A DNA stretch of 64,000 nt, from assembly GCF_900114415.1 (NCBI RefSeq), contig NZ_FOSZ01000008.1, positions 92,275 through 156,274 on the forward strand, given 5' to 3'. This stretch comes from Shimia haliotis. GTDB taxonomy: Bacteria; Pseudomonadota; Alphaproteobacteria; Rhodobacterales; Rhodobacteraceae. The position numbers and the translations under genes are program-made. Of this stretch, positions 1-8,453 are shown piece after piece (position 1 is the first letter of the stretch; every line of letters starts with the position of its first letter). The notes beneath the pieces are model-generated. The model worked only from the letters and a program-made list of their open reading frames with translations, did no database searches and had not been told where the DNA came from.

Positions 1-920
1 GGATCGACTTCCGCGGTGTGAATGTCCAGTCCTTCTGACACCGACGCGACAAGCGAATCCGGGAACTGTGGCTCGCTAAAGATACATTGGATATGATGCT
101 CTTTTAGTGTTTCGCGGGCCTCGCGCAAGCGCGCAGCGCTGGGTGAAGATGCGTCACCCACCCGAATGGCGCCGGCGGTTTTCAACCCAAAACGTTGCTC
201 AAAATACTGATACGCGTCGTGGAAGACCATGTAGTTTGCGCCCCGCAAAGGTTCCAGTTTCCGTGAAATCTCGACCTTCATCTCTTCAAGCTCCGCCTGT
301 GCCGCTTCGGCGTTTACCCGATAGGTTCCTGCGTTTTCCGGATCGATTTCCGAAAGCTCTGCTGCAATGAGGCCGAGCCAGATACTCGCATTCTCCGGAT
401 CCAGCCAGGCGTGGCTGTCTAGACCCGAGTGGTCATGGCCTTCATGCCCGTCGTGGTCATCGTGGCCTTCATGCTCGTCGTGGTCGTCGTGGTCGCTATG
501 ATCGTCGTGGTTTTCGTGATCATCGTGGCCGTGATCATCGTGGTCATCTTTCGCCGTAACCTCGAAATCATCTGGTCCGCGATAGTCAAACTTTATTGTG
601 GGCTCTTGAGACAACAACGTTATTACATGCGCATCGCCTGCCAGAGACTCGATTGATTTCTCAATCTGCGGCGCAAGCTGAGGGCCAACCCAGATCACCA
701 GACCGGCATTCTGCAATGCCCGCGCCTCTGAGGGACGCAAGGCGTAGCCATGCGGCGAAACACCCGGTTTCATCAACAAAGTGGCAGTGCCCACGCCTTC
801 CATAACCTGCTCCACAAGGCTATGAACTGGCGCAATATCAGCCACAACACGCGGCGTTTCAGCATTCACACTGAGGGTCGCGGCCATCAGAGCAAAAAGA
901 CTGGCAGAAATAGTTTTCAT
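1..920 (-). CDS. znuA: Zinc ABC transporter substrate-binding protein ZnuA (3' end cut by window)
   Basis: Periplasmic zinc-capture protein of the ZnuABC importer. The start is the ATG at 920, followed by a typical Sec signal peptide (MKTISASLFALMAATLSVNA). The mature part has the cluster A-I substrate-binding pattern: a metal-binding His in the PHGYALRPSEAR region, then a His/Asp-rich loop encoded at about 430-550 (repeated DDHDH-type units), which is typical of ZnuA and thought to collect Zn before transfer. After it come HAWLDPEN and FHDAYQYF, the usual second and third metal-ligand regions. The reading frame is open to base 1, so the C-terminus lies outside. It is divergent from zur with a shared control region, so zinc-dependent repression is expected. 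Confidence 0.93.
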   Translation of the reverse strand, partial: MKTISASLFALMAATLSVNAETPRVVADIAPVHSLVEQVMEGVGTATLLMKPGVSPHGYALRPSEARALQNAGLVIWVGPQLAPQIEKSIESLAGDAHVITLLSQEPTIKFDYRGPDDFEVTAKDDHDDHGHDDHENHDDHSDHDDHDEHEGHDDHDGHEGHDHSGLDSHAWLDPENASIWLGLIAAELSEIDPENAGTYRVNAEAAQAELEEMKVEISRKLEPLRGANYMVFHDAYQYFEQRFGLKTAGAIRVGDASSPSAARLREARETLKEHHIQCIFSEPQFPDSLVASVSEGLDIHTAEVD

Positions 921-967
921 CGGGGCACCCTTGTAAATTATGTAACGCGGTGACTGGCACTAAAGAA

Positions 968-986
968 AATGTTATACTATATCAAG
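968..986. promoter_or_regulatory. Probable Zur box between znuA and zur
   Basis: An imperfect palindrome centred on base 977 (AATGTTATA-C-TATATCAAG). It resembles the alphaproteobacterial Zur operator, whose half-site is AATGTTATA; the left half matches exactly and the right half partly. It sits 22 bases before the zur start codon, overlaps a TATACT sequence that could be a -10 element, and lies in the divergent znuA/zur gap. A purine-rich ribosome binding site (GAGGAG, about 996-1001) precedes zur. Assignment is by pattern and position only. Confidence 0.6.
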
Positions 987-1008
987 TGAAAATCTTGAGG
1001 AGCGTCGA

Positions 1009-1485
1009 ATGGAAAGCATCGGGTTTAGCCAACACGATCACACGGCCTGCGTTAATGGCGGCCTGAAGGCCGTTGAAAACACGTGCGCTGACAAAGGTTT
1101 GCGTCTGACGAAAGGGCGTCGCCGGGTGTTGGAAATCCTGTTGCAAGAACATCGGGCCATGGGCGCCTATGACATTCTTGGCCTTCTCAGCGATGAGGGC
1201 TTTGCCTCTCAACCACCAGTGGTTTATCGCGCTTTGGATTTCCTCACAGAGCACGGCTTTGTGCACAAAGTGGAAAAGCTTAATGCCTATGTCGCCTGCA
1301 CCCACCCAACGGATCAGCACACCCCGGTTTTTCTGATTTGTCGTGGTTGCGATACCGTGGCCGAAACAGGAATGCCGACGCGCTCCGGCCTTAAGGACGC
1401 GGCCAGCGACATGGGTTTTGAGATCGAGAAAACAGTGGTTGAAGCGGAAGGCCTATGCCCGTCCTGTCAGGGGCAAGCAACGTGA
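1009..1485 (+). CDS. zur: Fur-family zinc uptake regulator Zur
   Basis: 158 residues, the normal size for Fur/Zur. The N-terminal winged helix contains the TKGRRRVLEILLQEHRAMGAYDIL segment and PPVVYRALDFL, the Fur-family recognition region. Two CxxC pairs (CRGC near residue 110 and CPSC near residue 153) form the structural zinc site typical of Zur. It is transcribed towards znuC and overlaps it by four bases (GTGA), so regulator and transporter are translationally coupled. It should repress znuA and its own operon when zinc is sufficient. Zur rather than Fur is supported by the operon context. Confidence 0.93.
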   Translation: MESIGFSQHDHTACVNGGLKAVENTCADKGLRLTKGRRRVLEILLQEHRAMGAYDILGLLSDEGFASQPPVVYRALDFLTEHGFVHKVEKLNAYVACTHPTDQHTPVFLICRGCDTVAETGMPTRSGLKDAASDMGFEIEKTVVEAEGLCPSCQGQAT

Positions 1486-2237
1486 GACTTGTGACGGTCA
1501 AAGACGTTTCGGTGAAACTCGGCGGCCATCAGGCCCTGAACAACGTCAGCATGTCGATCGACAAGGGCGAAATCGTCACCATCGTCGGCCCCAATGGATC
1601 TGGAAAATCAACGCTCTTGCGCTGTGTGATCGGCGCGGTGAAGCCGGAAATTGGCACTGTTCTGAAGGCTGCGAACCTCAAAATAGGTTATGTTCCTCAA
1701 AGCCTTGCGATTGATCCGACACTGCCGCTGACCGCCGGGCGGTTTTTGTCTTTGCCTCATCGTCGGCCTTCAAAAGCCGTCGCCGACGCCCTGCGCCAAG
1801 CTGGCGCAGAGGACATTGCGGATCGTCCCATGTCGGGGCTTTCTGGGGGGCAATTCCAACGGGTTCTGCTGGCGAGAGCCCTAATGGACAAGCCCGATCT
1901 CCTGATACTGGATGAGCCGACTACCGGACTTGACCAACCCGGGTCAGCCGATTTTTACACGCAAATCGAACAAGTTAGGCGAGAAACCGGCGCAGCGGTT
2001 CTTATGGTCAGCCACGAGCTGCACGTGGTCATGAGTGCAAGTGATCGGGTGGTCTGTCTGAACGGGCATGTGTGCTGCCACGGCTCGCCAGAGATTGTCG
2101 CCTCTGCTCCCGAATACCGCGCGCTCTTTGGAACCGGAACCCACGGCGCGCTGGCGCTCTATCGTCATGAGCACGACCATCACCACCACGATGGCGACGC
2201 CTGTGACCACGACCATTCACACCTCGAAAGCCACTGA
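1482..2237 (+). CDS. znuC: Zinc ABC transporter ATP-binding protein ZnuC
   Basis: ABC ATPase powering zinc import through ZnuB. Visible motifs are Walker A GPNGSGKST, Q-loop region YVPQ, signature LSGGQ, Walker B LLILDEPT and the switch His in MVSHE. I chose the GTG at 1482, which overlaps the zur stop as GTGA and gives about 251 residues; an ATG at 1455 in frame lies inside zur and is less likely. The C-terminus is His/Asp-rich (HEHDHHHHDGD), a common feature of ZnuC in this group that may bind zinc. znuB follows after one base. Confidence 0.93.
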   Translation: MRLVTVKDVSVKLGGHQALNNVSMSIDKGEIVTIVGPNGSGKSTLLRCVIGAVKPEIGTVLKAANLKIGYVPQSLAIDPTLPLTAGRFLSLPHRRPSKAVADALRQAGAEDIADRPMSGLSGGQFQRVLLARALMDKPDLLILDEPTTGLDQPGSADFYTQIEQVRRETGAAVLMVSHELHVVMSASDRVVCLNGHVCCHGSPEIVASAPEYRALFGTGTHGALALYRHEHDHHHHDGDACDHDHSHLESH

Positions 2238-2238
2238 T

Positions 2239-3033
2239 ATGTTTGATGATTTTCTGGTGCGCGCCATTTTGGCAGGGATTGGTGTTTCGCTCGCCGCGGC
2301 GCCTTTGGGCTGTTTCGTCGTTTGGCGCCGGATGGCCTACTTTGGGGATGCTACGGCCCATGCGGCGATCCTCGGCGTGGCCTTTTCTTTGGCCTTCGGC
2401 ATATCCATCTTTGTGGGCACGCTGGCGGTTGCTTTGGCGATGGCAATCACTGTGACCACACTCGCCGGGCGCGGCTATGCGATGGATACGCTTTTGGGCG
2501 TTCTGGCGCACAGCGCCCTGGCCTTTGGTCTGGTGGCCGTTTCCCTCCAGCATGGCATCCGGATTGACCCGATGTCCTACCTTTTCGGGGATATTCTCGC
2601 AGTCTCAAAAAGTGATCTCGTTGTGATCTGGATTGGCGTGATCGGCGTTATTTTACTAGTGATCTGGCGCTGGCAAGGGCTGCTGACATCGACCCTCAAT
2701 CCGGACCTTGCCTATGCCAGCGGCATTGACCCCAAGCGGGAACAGCTTGTCCTGACCATCGGATTGGCCGTGGTCGTCGCAGTGGCCATCAAGGTCGTGG
2801 GCGCGTTGCTGATCGGCGCATTGTTGGTGATCCCTGCGGCCTCGGCTCGCGCGGTCACAAAATCACCTGAAGCCATGGCCGTAGGTGCCGCCATTATTGG
2901 GGCCGCCTCGGCTTGTGGCGGGCTCTGGATGAGCTACACGATGGACACACCTGCGGGGCCATCGATTGTCTGTGTTGCCGCGGTTTTCTTTGCCGCAAGC
3001 AACCTAGTGGCCAGGATCGCCTTAACACGCTGA
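2239..3033 (+). CDS. znuB: Zinc ABC transporter permease ZnuB
   Basis: Inner-membrane permease of the ABC-3 family, 264 residues with about seven to eight hydrophobic segments. The conserved MAYFGDATAHAAILGVAF segment near residues 32-49 is characteristic of ZnuB/MntB permeases, as is the GALLIGALLVIPAASAR stretch near the C-terminus. The start is the ATG at 2239, one base after the znuC stop; an upstream in-frame start would lie well inside znuC and was rejected. It is the last gene of the zur-znuC-znuB operon. Confidence 0.93.
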   Translation: MFDDFLVRAILAGIGVSLAAAPLGCFVVWRRMAYFGDATAHAAILGVAFSLAFGISIFVGTLAVALAMAITVTTLAGRGYAMDTLLGVLAHSALAFGLVAVSLQHGIRIDPMSYLFGDILAVSKSDLVVIWIGVIGVILLVIWRWQGLLTSTLNPDLAYASGIDPKREQLVLTIGLAVVVAVAIKVVGALLIGALLVIPAASARAVTKSPEAMAVGAAIIGAASACGGLWMSYTMDTPAGPSIVCVAAVFFAASNLVARIALTR

Positions 3034-3049
3034 CTTTCGGCCAAATTTC

Positions 3050-3093
3050 ACGTCGGCAAAGCGTCGGTATTACATCGGTATTGCGTCGGTGGG
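3050..3093 (+). repeat. 11-bp tandem-like intergenic repeat, copy 1
   Basis: Four consecutive 11-base units lie here: ACGTCGGCAAA, GCGTCGGTATT, ACATCGGTATT and GCGTCGGTGGG. The core is cGTCGGTAtt. They fill the gap between the convergent znuB and serine hydrolase genes. A second copy with near-identical units lies at 46481-46524 on the other strand, again between convergent genes. The function is unknown; the placement suggests a dispersed intergenic element, possibly acting in termination, mRNA 3' ends or protein binding. Confidence 0.7.
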
Positions 3094-3130
3094 CTTTCCC
3101 GCTGGCGAGCCCGCCCTGCCAAGGTCGGCT

Positions 3131-4375
3131 TCAACCAGTGAGCGCCGCGTGCACCAACGCCTTGAGCTGCGGACGCGTCGGGTAGGAGCTTGAGGGCGAA
3201 AGCTGCGTAAAGAACACGACCGAGAGATTTTCCACCGGATCAATCCAGAAAAACGTCGACGCCATTCCCCCCCAGCTAAAGTCGCCCACGCTGCCCGGCA
3301 CCCTCGCGCGACCGGCGTCTAGAACAACAGCCCCGCCAAGGCCAAACCCCATACCTTCCATCGGTTGCTCGGCAAAGCTTTCCGGTCCCATGGAAGCGAT
3401 GTCGCCGCGCAGGTGATTGGACATCATGAAGGCCGTTGTGCGGGGCGAAAGCAATCTGGCATCGCCCAGCGCGCCCCCGCGACGGAGCATTTCGGCAAAT
3501 CTCAGGTAGTCGTCCATCGTTCCAACCAAACCGCCGCCGCCGGAAAAGGTCGTGGCGTTGAGAAAAACCGATCGGTGGTTTGCATCCACGCGACGCAGAG
3601 ATTCGGCACCCTTTTCAGCGTCGTTCAATCCCATCGCGTCTCCCGCAAGCGGCGTGTAGAGCGAGGCAAAGCGGCCGGTTTGATCCTGACGCACAGAGAA
3701 ACCAGTTTCTGTCATGCCAAGCGGGCCAAAAATTTCGTCTTCAAAAAACGCGGCCAATGATTTCCCCGAGACTACTTCGACCACGCGGCCCAAGACATCA
3801 ATTCCCACGGAATATTCCCACCGTGTTCCCGGCCGGAAGGCCAAGGGCAACGCAGCAAGACGGCGAACCTCGTCGGCCAAAGGAGCCTGATCAGCGCGAA
3901 AGATCACGTCTTGCACATCCATCTCAGCAGCCAGAACTCCGGGATTGAAAGGATAGCTGAGGCCGGATGTGTGGGTCGCAAGCTGGTGCAGGGTCGGCGT
4001 CGCACATTTTTCGGTTTGGTCGATAGCCGTCGCGCCGTCGATCAATGCGTGACAATCCGAGAATTCAGGAAGGAACTCGGACACCGGAGCGTCCAGATGA
4101 AATAGTCCCTTCTCGGCCAGCATCATTAGCGCAACCGTCGTGACCGGCTTGGTCATCGAATATATCCGCGCCACTGTGTCCCGCTCGAAAGCCGTACCGT
4201 CTTCCACACTGCGCAGCCCGGAAAAATGGTTAAACACCAAATCCCCGTCGCGCGCGATCAAAAGACCATTGCCCGCATGTTTGCGCTCATCCACCAGACG
4301 CTGCATCCACCCGCGAATGGCATCCAGCCTTTCGACATCAAATCCACGGGACATAGGGTCAGTCGTACCAATCAT
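3131..4375 (-). CDS. Serine hydrolase of the beta-lactamase/esterase EstB family
   Basis: 414 residues, related to class C beta-lactamases and family VIII esterases. The catalytic SxxK tetrad is SMTK (Ser73, Lys76 from the ATG at 4375). The second catalytic motif appears as Tyr-Ser-Val in RWEYSVGIDVLG, the Tyr being the general base; the third-site pattern is not clearly KTG, which fits esterases better than true beta-lactamases. There is no obvious signal peptide, suggesting a cytoplasmic esterase. It is monocistronic, convergent with znuB and divergent from the polysaccharide locus. Substrate unknown. Confidence 0.85.
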   Translation of the reverse strand: MIGTTDPMSRGFDVERLDAIRGWMQRLVDERKHAGNGLLIARDGDLVFNHFSGLRSVEDGTAFERDTVARIYSMTKPVTTVALMMLAEKGLFHLDAPVSEFLPEFSDCHALIDGATAIDQTEKCATPTLHQLATHTSGLSYPFNPGVLAAEMDVQDVIFRADQAPLADEVRRLAALPLAFRPGTRWEYSVGIDVLGRVVEVVSGKSLAAFFEDEIFGPLGMTETGFSVRQDQTGRFASLYTPLAGDAMGLNDAEKGAESLRRVDANHRSVFLNATTFSGGGGLVGTMDDYLRFAEMLRRGGALGDARLLSPRTTAFMMSNHLRGDIASMGPESFAEQPMEGMGFGLGGAVVLDAGRARVPGSVGDFSWGGMASTFFWIDPVENLSVVFFTQLSPSSSYPTRPQLKALVHAALTG

Positions 4376-4545
4376 GCGCGGCGCCTTCCACTGCGGTAAA
4401 AAAGTGCGCTCAGATTGGCTTTGCGACGCGCCCGGTACAAGCCTGTAAAATCACATAGCGCGCCTAAGATTGTCGCTGCCCCCTTTTAAGCCACACCGGA
4501 ATCAACACATACTTGTTCAAGGTGTGATTTCTGGAGGGAAGCCGA

Positions 4546-7509
4546 ATGCGCATTGTCAGAGCATTGGCCTTGGGGCTGTGTACTCTCTTTGGATCCGGTG
4601 CGTCGGCGCAGGAAACGGAGGCGTTGAACCTCTATGTCTTTGGTAACAGCCTTGTTCATCACCTGAGCGACACGGATGAAACCACCGTGCCGCATTGGTT
4701 GGCCCGCTTCGCCGAAGCTGACGGCCGCAACATCGGAATAGATGGGCAATGGGGGTTTCTGCGCAAGTTTGCAGAAGGCGAGACACCTATTGCCAACTGG
4801 CGGTTTTCTCAGGTGGATCGCGCATGGGGGCGGCAATTCCGAAATTTCGAAGACGTTGGATGGGATGTGGTGATGATCAATCCCGCGAACTTTATCCAGT
4901 ACAAAGACGCAGACCAGCCCTATGACGGCGAAAATCCTGACGGGAGTTCTCCAGTGTCGGCCACAGTGACGGTGATTGACAAAATGGCCGCCGCTGCGCC
5001 GGACCGGTTCGTAATCTATGAAGGCTGGGCGGATATGGCGGGGATTTCCAGCTTTCCGCCTTCAAAGCGCAAGTTCCGCAAGTATCTGCGGTTCAACGCG
5101 GGTGACTATGACCTCTGGTATCAGGACTATGTCGCGCAACTGCGGGCCGCACGGCCTGACGTGCGCATTGATTTGATCCCCGTGGCGCGTGTTATTTCCG
5201 AGCTGGTCGATGGCGGCGTGTTGTTTGATATGACGCCGGAGGATTTGTACATCGATGACGCGCCACATGGCACACCCACCCTGTATCTGCTGGCAGGCGC
5301 GATAACTTATGTGGGGCTGTTTGAATCCGAGTTGCCCGAGGTGGTGGAACTTCCGGACACGATACACCCGGACGTACGCACCTATTGGGATGCCGTGCGG
5401 GAAGAAATTCACCGGCTGGTTCTGGACCCTATTCAAAATGCGGCACAAGCGAGTCCAACCGAGCGCGGCGCCAAGATAAAAAAGGCTGATGCTGGGCCGG
5501 AGCAGCCGTTTAAAACTCCGGCAACTGCACTTGTAAGCGGAGGTGCGAACGGGTTGGGGTTAGAAAATCCCGCCTTGTCCATGGGTTTGGCGGAGGTGTC
5601 CGATTGGGGCACACAACTGGCGTTCATTGATCTGATGAAAACCGCCCGTCCGTGGATCGGGCATTTGCCCAACCGGTGGGGCGGCGTCACCACAGAGGCG
5701 ATGCAAGACTTTGGCCTGTTTGATGAGGCGGGATGGATCTGGGGCATCCCTGATCAGATTTCCTCGATCGAAGCCATCATGCTGACCGATCAGCCCACCG
5801 AGGCCAAGGCAATGTCGGGGCGCTATCGCGTGACGTGGCAGGGTAGCGGGACGGTGGAAATGACCGGACGCGCACGTGTTACAAGCGTTGAAGATCAAGA
5901 AATATGGTTTGAATACACGCCGGGAGAGGGGCACGTCGGGGTGCGCATCCGCAACACCGATCCCACGCGCACCGGCGACTATGTGCACGACATCTCCGTG
6001 GTGGCCGAGAAACACATTCCATTGTTCGAAGCGGGTGCAGTGTTCAATCCCGACTGGATTCGGGTGGTAAACGATTTGCGGATGGTGCGCTTTATGGATT
6101 GGATGCAGACCAACAATTCCCTCCAATCCGACTGGAGCGACAGACCGTTGGTCAGTGATTTCTCTTATGCGTGGCGCGGCGTGCCAGTTGAAGTGATGAT
6201 CCAGCTTGCCAACGAAATCGGAGCCGACCCTTGGTTTAACATGCCCCATCTGGCCAATGAGACCTATATGCGCCGGTTTGCGGAAACCGTGCGCGACGGG
6301 TTGGATCCGGCGCTTGTGGCCTATGTCGAATATTCCAACGAAGTCTGGAACTGGGGGTTCCAACAGGCGCAGTGGGCCTTGCAAGAAAGCGAGGCCCGTT
6401 GGGGCAAGGTGGAGCACGGCCACATGCAGGTGGCCGGTGAACGCGCAGGCGCAATGGGCCGGATCTGGCTGGAGGTCTTTGGCGAGGAGGCCGAAACCCG
6501 TTTGGTGCGCGTAGCGGCAACGCACACAAGTTGGCCTGGACTGGAAGAAGCGTTGTTGCAGGCGCCGGAAGCACAAAAGGACGGCGCACCGCCGCCGGTG
6601 GCGAGTTTTGATGCCTACGCAGTGAGCGGCTATTTCGGCGTGCAGCTTGGAATGGACGACGGCGCAGAAGTGGTGCTTGGACGGCTTGAAGACGCGCGGA
6701 CAAGGGCAGAAGCGGCCGGAAAGGCGGAGGGCTTGCAACGGGCCGCGCTGACGGATTTTGTCGAAAAGCAGAAATTCAACGGCATGCATCGGGCCACCGT
6801 CGAAGCGCTTGAAAACGGGGCGCTCAAGGGGCTGGTTGGCGAAAGGTGGCCCTATCAAGCCAAAGTGGCGCGGGACAACGGGCTGGCCTTGGTGATGTAT
6901 GAGGGCGGCAGCCATGTGACCGGCGTGGGCAAATGGGCAAACGACGACTTGCTCACGGCGTATTTCGGTGCCTTCTCCACCAGCGAGGAGTTGGGCGCGC
7001 TCTATGTAGATTTCCTATCCCAGTGGCGTGACATCGGAGGGCGCGGATTTAATGCGTTCTACGACGTGGGCACGTCGAGCAAATGGGGCAGTTGGGGGCA
7101 TTTGCGTCACTTGTGGGACGAAACACCACGCCACAAAGCGTTGACCGAATACAACGACGCCGGCGCGCATTGGGACGAGACCCGCGCCAAGGGGGCGTTC
7201 CTGCATGGTGGGGTTTTTGAGGGTACGGACGGAGCAAATCGGATATCCGGCACCACAAAAATCGACACGTTGCTGGGTGGTGGCGGCAATGATATTTTGA
7301 TTGCAGATGGCCCGGCGGACCGGCTGCATGGCGGGGACGGCATGGATCAGGCGATCCTGCCCGGAGCGCAAAGCGACTATGAATTCTTCCGAGAAGGCAC
7401 GCGGGTACGCGCTGTCGCCAAAGCGCGCTCTTATCTTTTGACCGACATCGAAGCCATCGGGTTTTCTGCCTCCCCCGCTCTGGTTATCCCGATGTCAGGC
7501 TTGTTGTGA
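4546..7509 (+). CDS. Large secreted protein: SGNH-like domain, glycosidase-like domain, calcium-binding repeat tail
   Basis: 987 residues with a Sec-type signal peptide ending near ASAQE. The N-terminal part (about 25-290) has a FGNSLVHH segment and a later DDAPHG, which resemble the catalytic Ser block and the DxxH block of SGNH hydrolases. The middle (about 480-880) contains EYSNEVWN (Glu599) and VMYEGGSH (Glu786), arranged like the acid/base and nucleophile of TIM-barrel glycosidases. The C-terminus (about 895-945) has Gly/Asp-rich nonapeptide-like repeats (GTDGANRISG, GGGGNDIL, GGDGMD) typical of haemolysin-type calcium binding. It is the first gene of the surface-polysaccharide locus, so a role in trimming or deacylating the polymer is plausible but inferred. 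Combining a Sec signal with RTX-like repeats is unusual. Confidence 0.75.
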   Translation: MRIVRALALGLCTLFGSGASAQETEALNLYVFGNSLVHHLSDTDETTVPHWLARFAEADGRNIGIDGQWGFLRKFAEGETPIANWRFSQVDRAWGRQFRNFEDVGWDVVMINPANFIQYKDADQPYDGENPDGSSPVSATVTVIDKMAAAAPDRFVIYEGWADMAGISSFPPSKRKFRKYLRFNAGDYDLWYQDYVAQLRAARPDVRIDLIPVARVISELVDGGVLFDMTPEDLYIDDAPHGTPTLYLLAGAITYVGLFESELPEVVELPDTIHPDVRTYWDAVREEIHRLVLDPIQNAAQASPTERGAKIKKADAGPEQPFKTPATALVSGGANGLGLENPALSMGLAEVSDWGTQLAFIDLMKTARPWIGHLPNRWGGVTTEAMQDFGLFDEAGWIWGIPDQISSIEAIMLTDQPTEAKAMSGRYRVTWQGSGTVEMTGRARVTSVEDQEIWFEYTPGEGHVGVRIRNTDPTRTGDYVHDISVVAEKHIPLFEAGAVFNPDWIRVVNDLRMVRFMDWMQTNNSLQSDWSDRPLVSDFSYAWRGVPVEVMIQLANEIGADPWFNMPHLANETYMRRFAETVRDGLDPALVAYVEYSNEVWNWGFQQAQWALQESEARWGKVEHGHMQVAGERAGAMGRIWLEVFGEEAETRLVRVAATHTSWPGLEEALLQAPEAQKDGAPPPVASFDAYAVSGYFGVQLGMDDGAEVVLGRLEDARTRAEAAGKAEGLQRAALTDFVEKQKFNGMHRATVEALENGALKGLVGERWPYQAKVARDNGLALVMYEGGSHVTGVGKWANDDLLTAYFGAFSTSEELGALYVDFLSQWRDIGGRGFNAFYDVGTSSKWGSWGHLRHLWDETPRHKALTEYNDAGAHWDETRAKGAFLHGGVFEGTDGANRISGTTKIDTLLGGGGNDILIADGPADRLHGGDGMDQAILPGAQSDYEFFREGTRVRAVAKARSYLLTDIEAIGFSASPALVIPMSGLL

Positions 7510-7595
7510 GTGGGCGTCAAGTCACAGAACATACGTGATTTTTCGCGCCGCACTGGCACGGTTCCCTTGTCTTCTGGTAGGGTCATGGAAAGCCC

Positions 7596-8453
7596 GTGAT
7601 CAAGGGCAGGCAACGAGGCGAACCGCAGGTGTTGAGCATCATCATCCCCGCGCACAACGAGGCAGGGCATATCGATGCCTGCCTGCATTCTGTTTTGGCC
7701 TCAACGGAGCCAGACACCGCGCAGGTGATTGTCGCCGCCAATGGCTGTAAGGACGACACCGTTTTGCGCGCTCAGGCGTTTGAACGCGTCGCACAAGCAC
7801 GTGGGTGGCAACTGGAGGTGTTGGACCTGCCGGCAATCGGCAAGGTCGGCGCGCTTAATCAAGCGGACCAAATCGCCGCGCACGATATGCGCGTCTATCT
7901 GGACGCCGATGTGACAATGGATCCTGATCTGCTGGGGCAGATCAAACTGGCATTGAACACAGCCCAACCCCGATTTGTCAGCGGAAAAATGCGGCTGGCG
8001 CCAGCCAAAAGTTGGGCGACGCGGGCCTATGCCCGTATCTACGACAAGGTGCCGTTCATGACCCAAGGCGTTCCGGGGGCCGGACTTTTTGCCGTGAACG
8101 CGGCAGGACGCAGCAAATGGGACCAATTCCCGACACTCATCGCCGACGATACCTTTGTGCGCCTGACCTTTTCGCCGGACCAGAGAGATGCGATGAAAGC
8201 CGGATATGACTGGCCATTGGTAGAGGGCTTCTTCGCACTTGTTAAGGTGCGGCGGCGGCAGAATGCAGGGGTCGCGGAAGTGGGCCGAAAGTTCCCGCAT
8301 CTGTTGGAGAATGACGACAAACTGCACCTCAGTTTCGGGCAAAAACTGCGGATGGGAGTCCGCGATCCACTGGGCATGCTGGTTTATGGGGCGGTCGCGG
8401 TGATCGTGAAACTGACACCGCAAAGGGACACCAGCTGGGAGCGCGGAAGATGA
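7596..8453 (+). CDS. Family 2 glycosyltransferase
   Basis: About 285 residues with a GT-A fold start (LSIIIPAHNEAGHIDACL) and a DxD-type motif in VYLDADVTMDPDLL, as in family 2 transferases that use nucleotide-sugar donors. GTG at 7596 gives the full frame and has GGAAAG just upstream; an in-frame GTG at 7629 is an alternative start right before the conserved domain. It overlaps the following flippase gene by four bases. Probably cytoplasmic or membrane-associated, adding a sugar to the lipid-linked repeat unit. Donor and acceptor unknown. Confidence 0.88.
   Translation: MIKGRQRGEPQVLSIIIPAHNEAGHIDACLHSVLASTEPDTAQVIVAANGCKDDTVLRAQAFERVAQARGWQLEVLDLPAIGKVGALNQADQIAAHDMRVYLDADVTMDPDLLGQIKLALNTAQPRFVSGKMRLAPAKSWATRAYARIYDKVPFMTQGVPGAGLFAVNAAGRSKWDQFPTLIADDTFVRLTFSPDQRDAMKAGYDWPLVEGFFALVKVRRRQNAGVAEVGRKFPHLLENDDKLHLSFGQKLRMGVRDPLGMLVYGAVAVIVKLTPQRDTSWERGR

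Noticed and set aside
429..656. Val/Ile-rich plus-strand open frame
   Set aside because: It is the antisense shadow of the His/Asp-rich loop of ZnuA; the repeated GTGGTCATC pattern reads as DDH codons on the minus strand.
3131..4375. Beta-lactamase resistance gene
   Set aside because: No signal peptide and no clear KTG motif; esterase-type members of the family fit better.
5560..6915. 451-codon open frame antisense to the large secreted protein
   Set aside because: Composition is that of a shadow frame (many His, Arg, Pro, Cys) with no domain, and it lies wholly within a gene with signal peptide and clear motifs.
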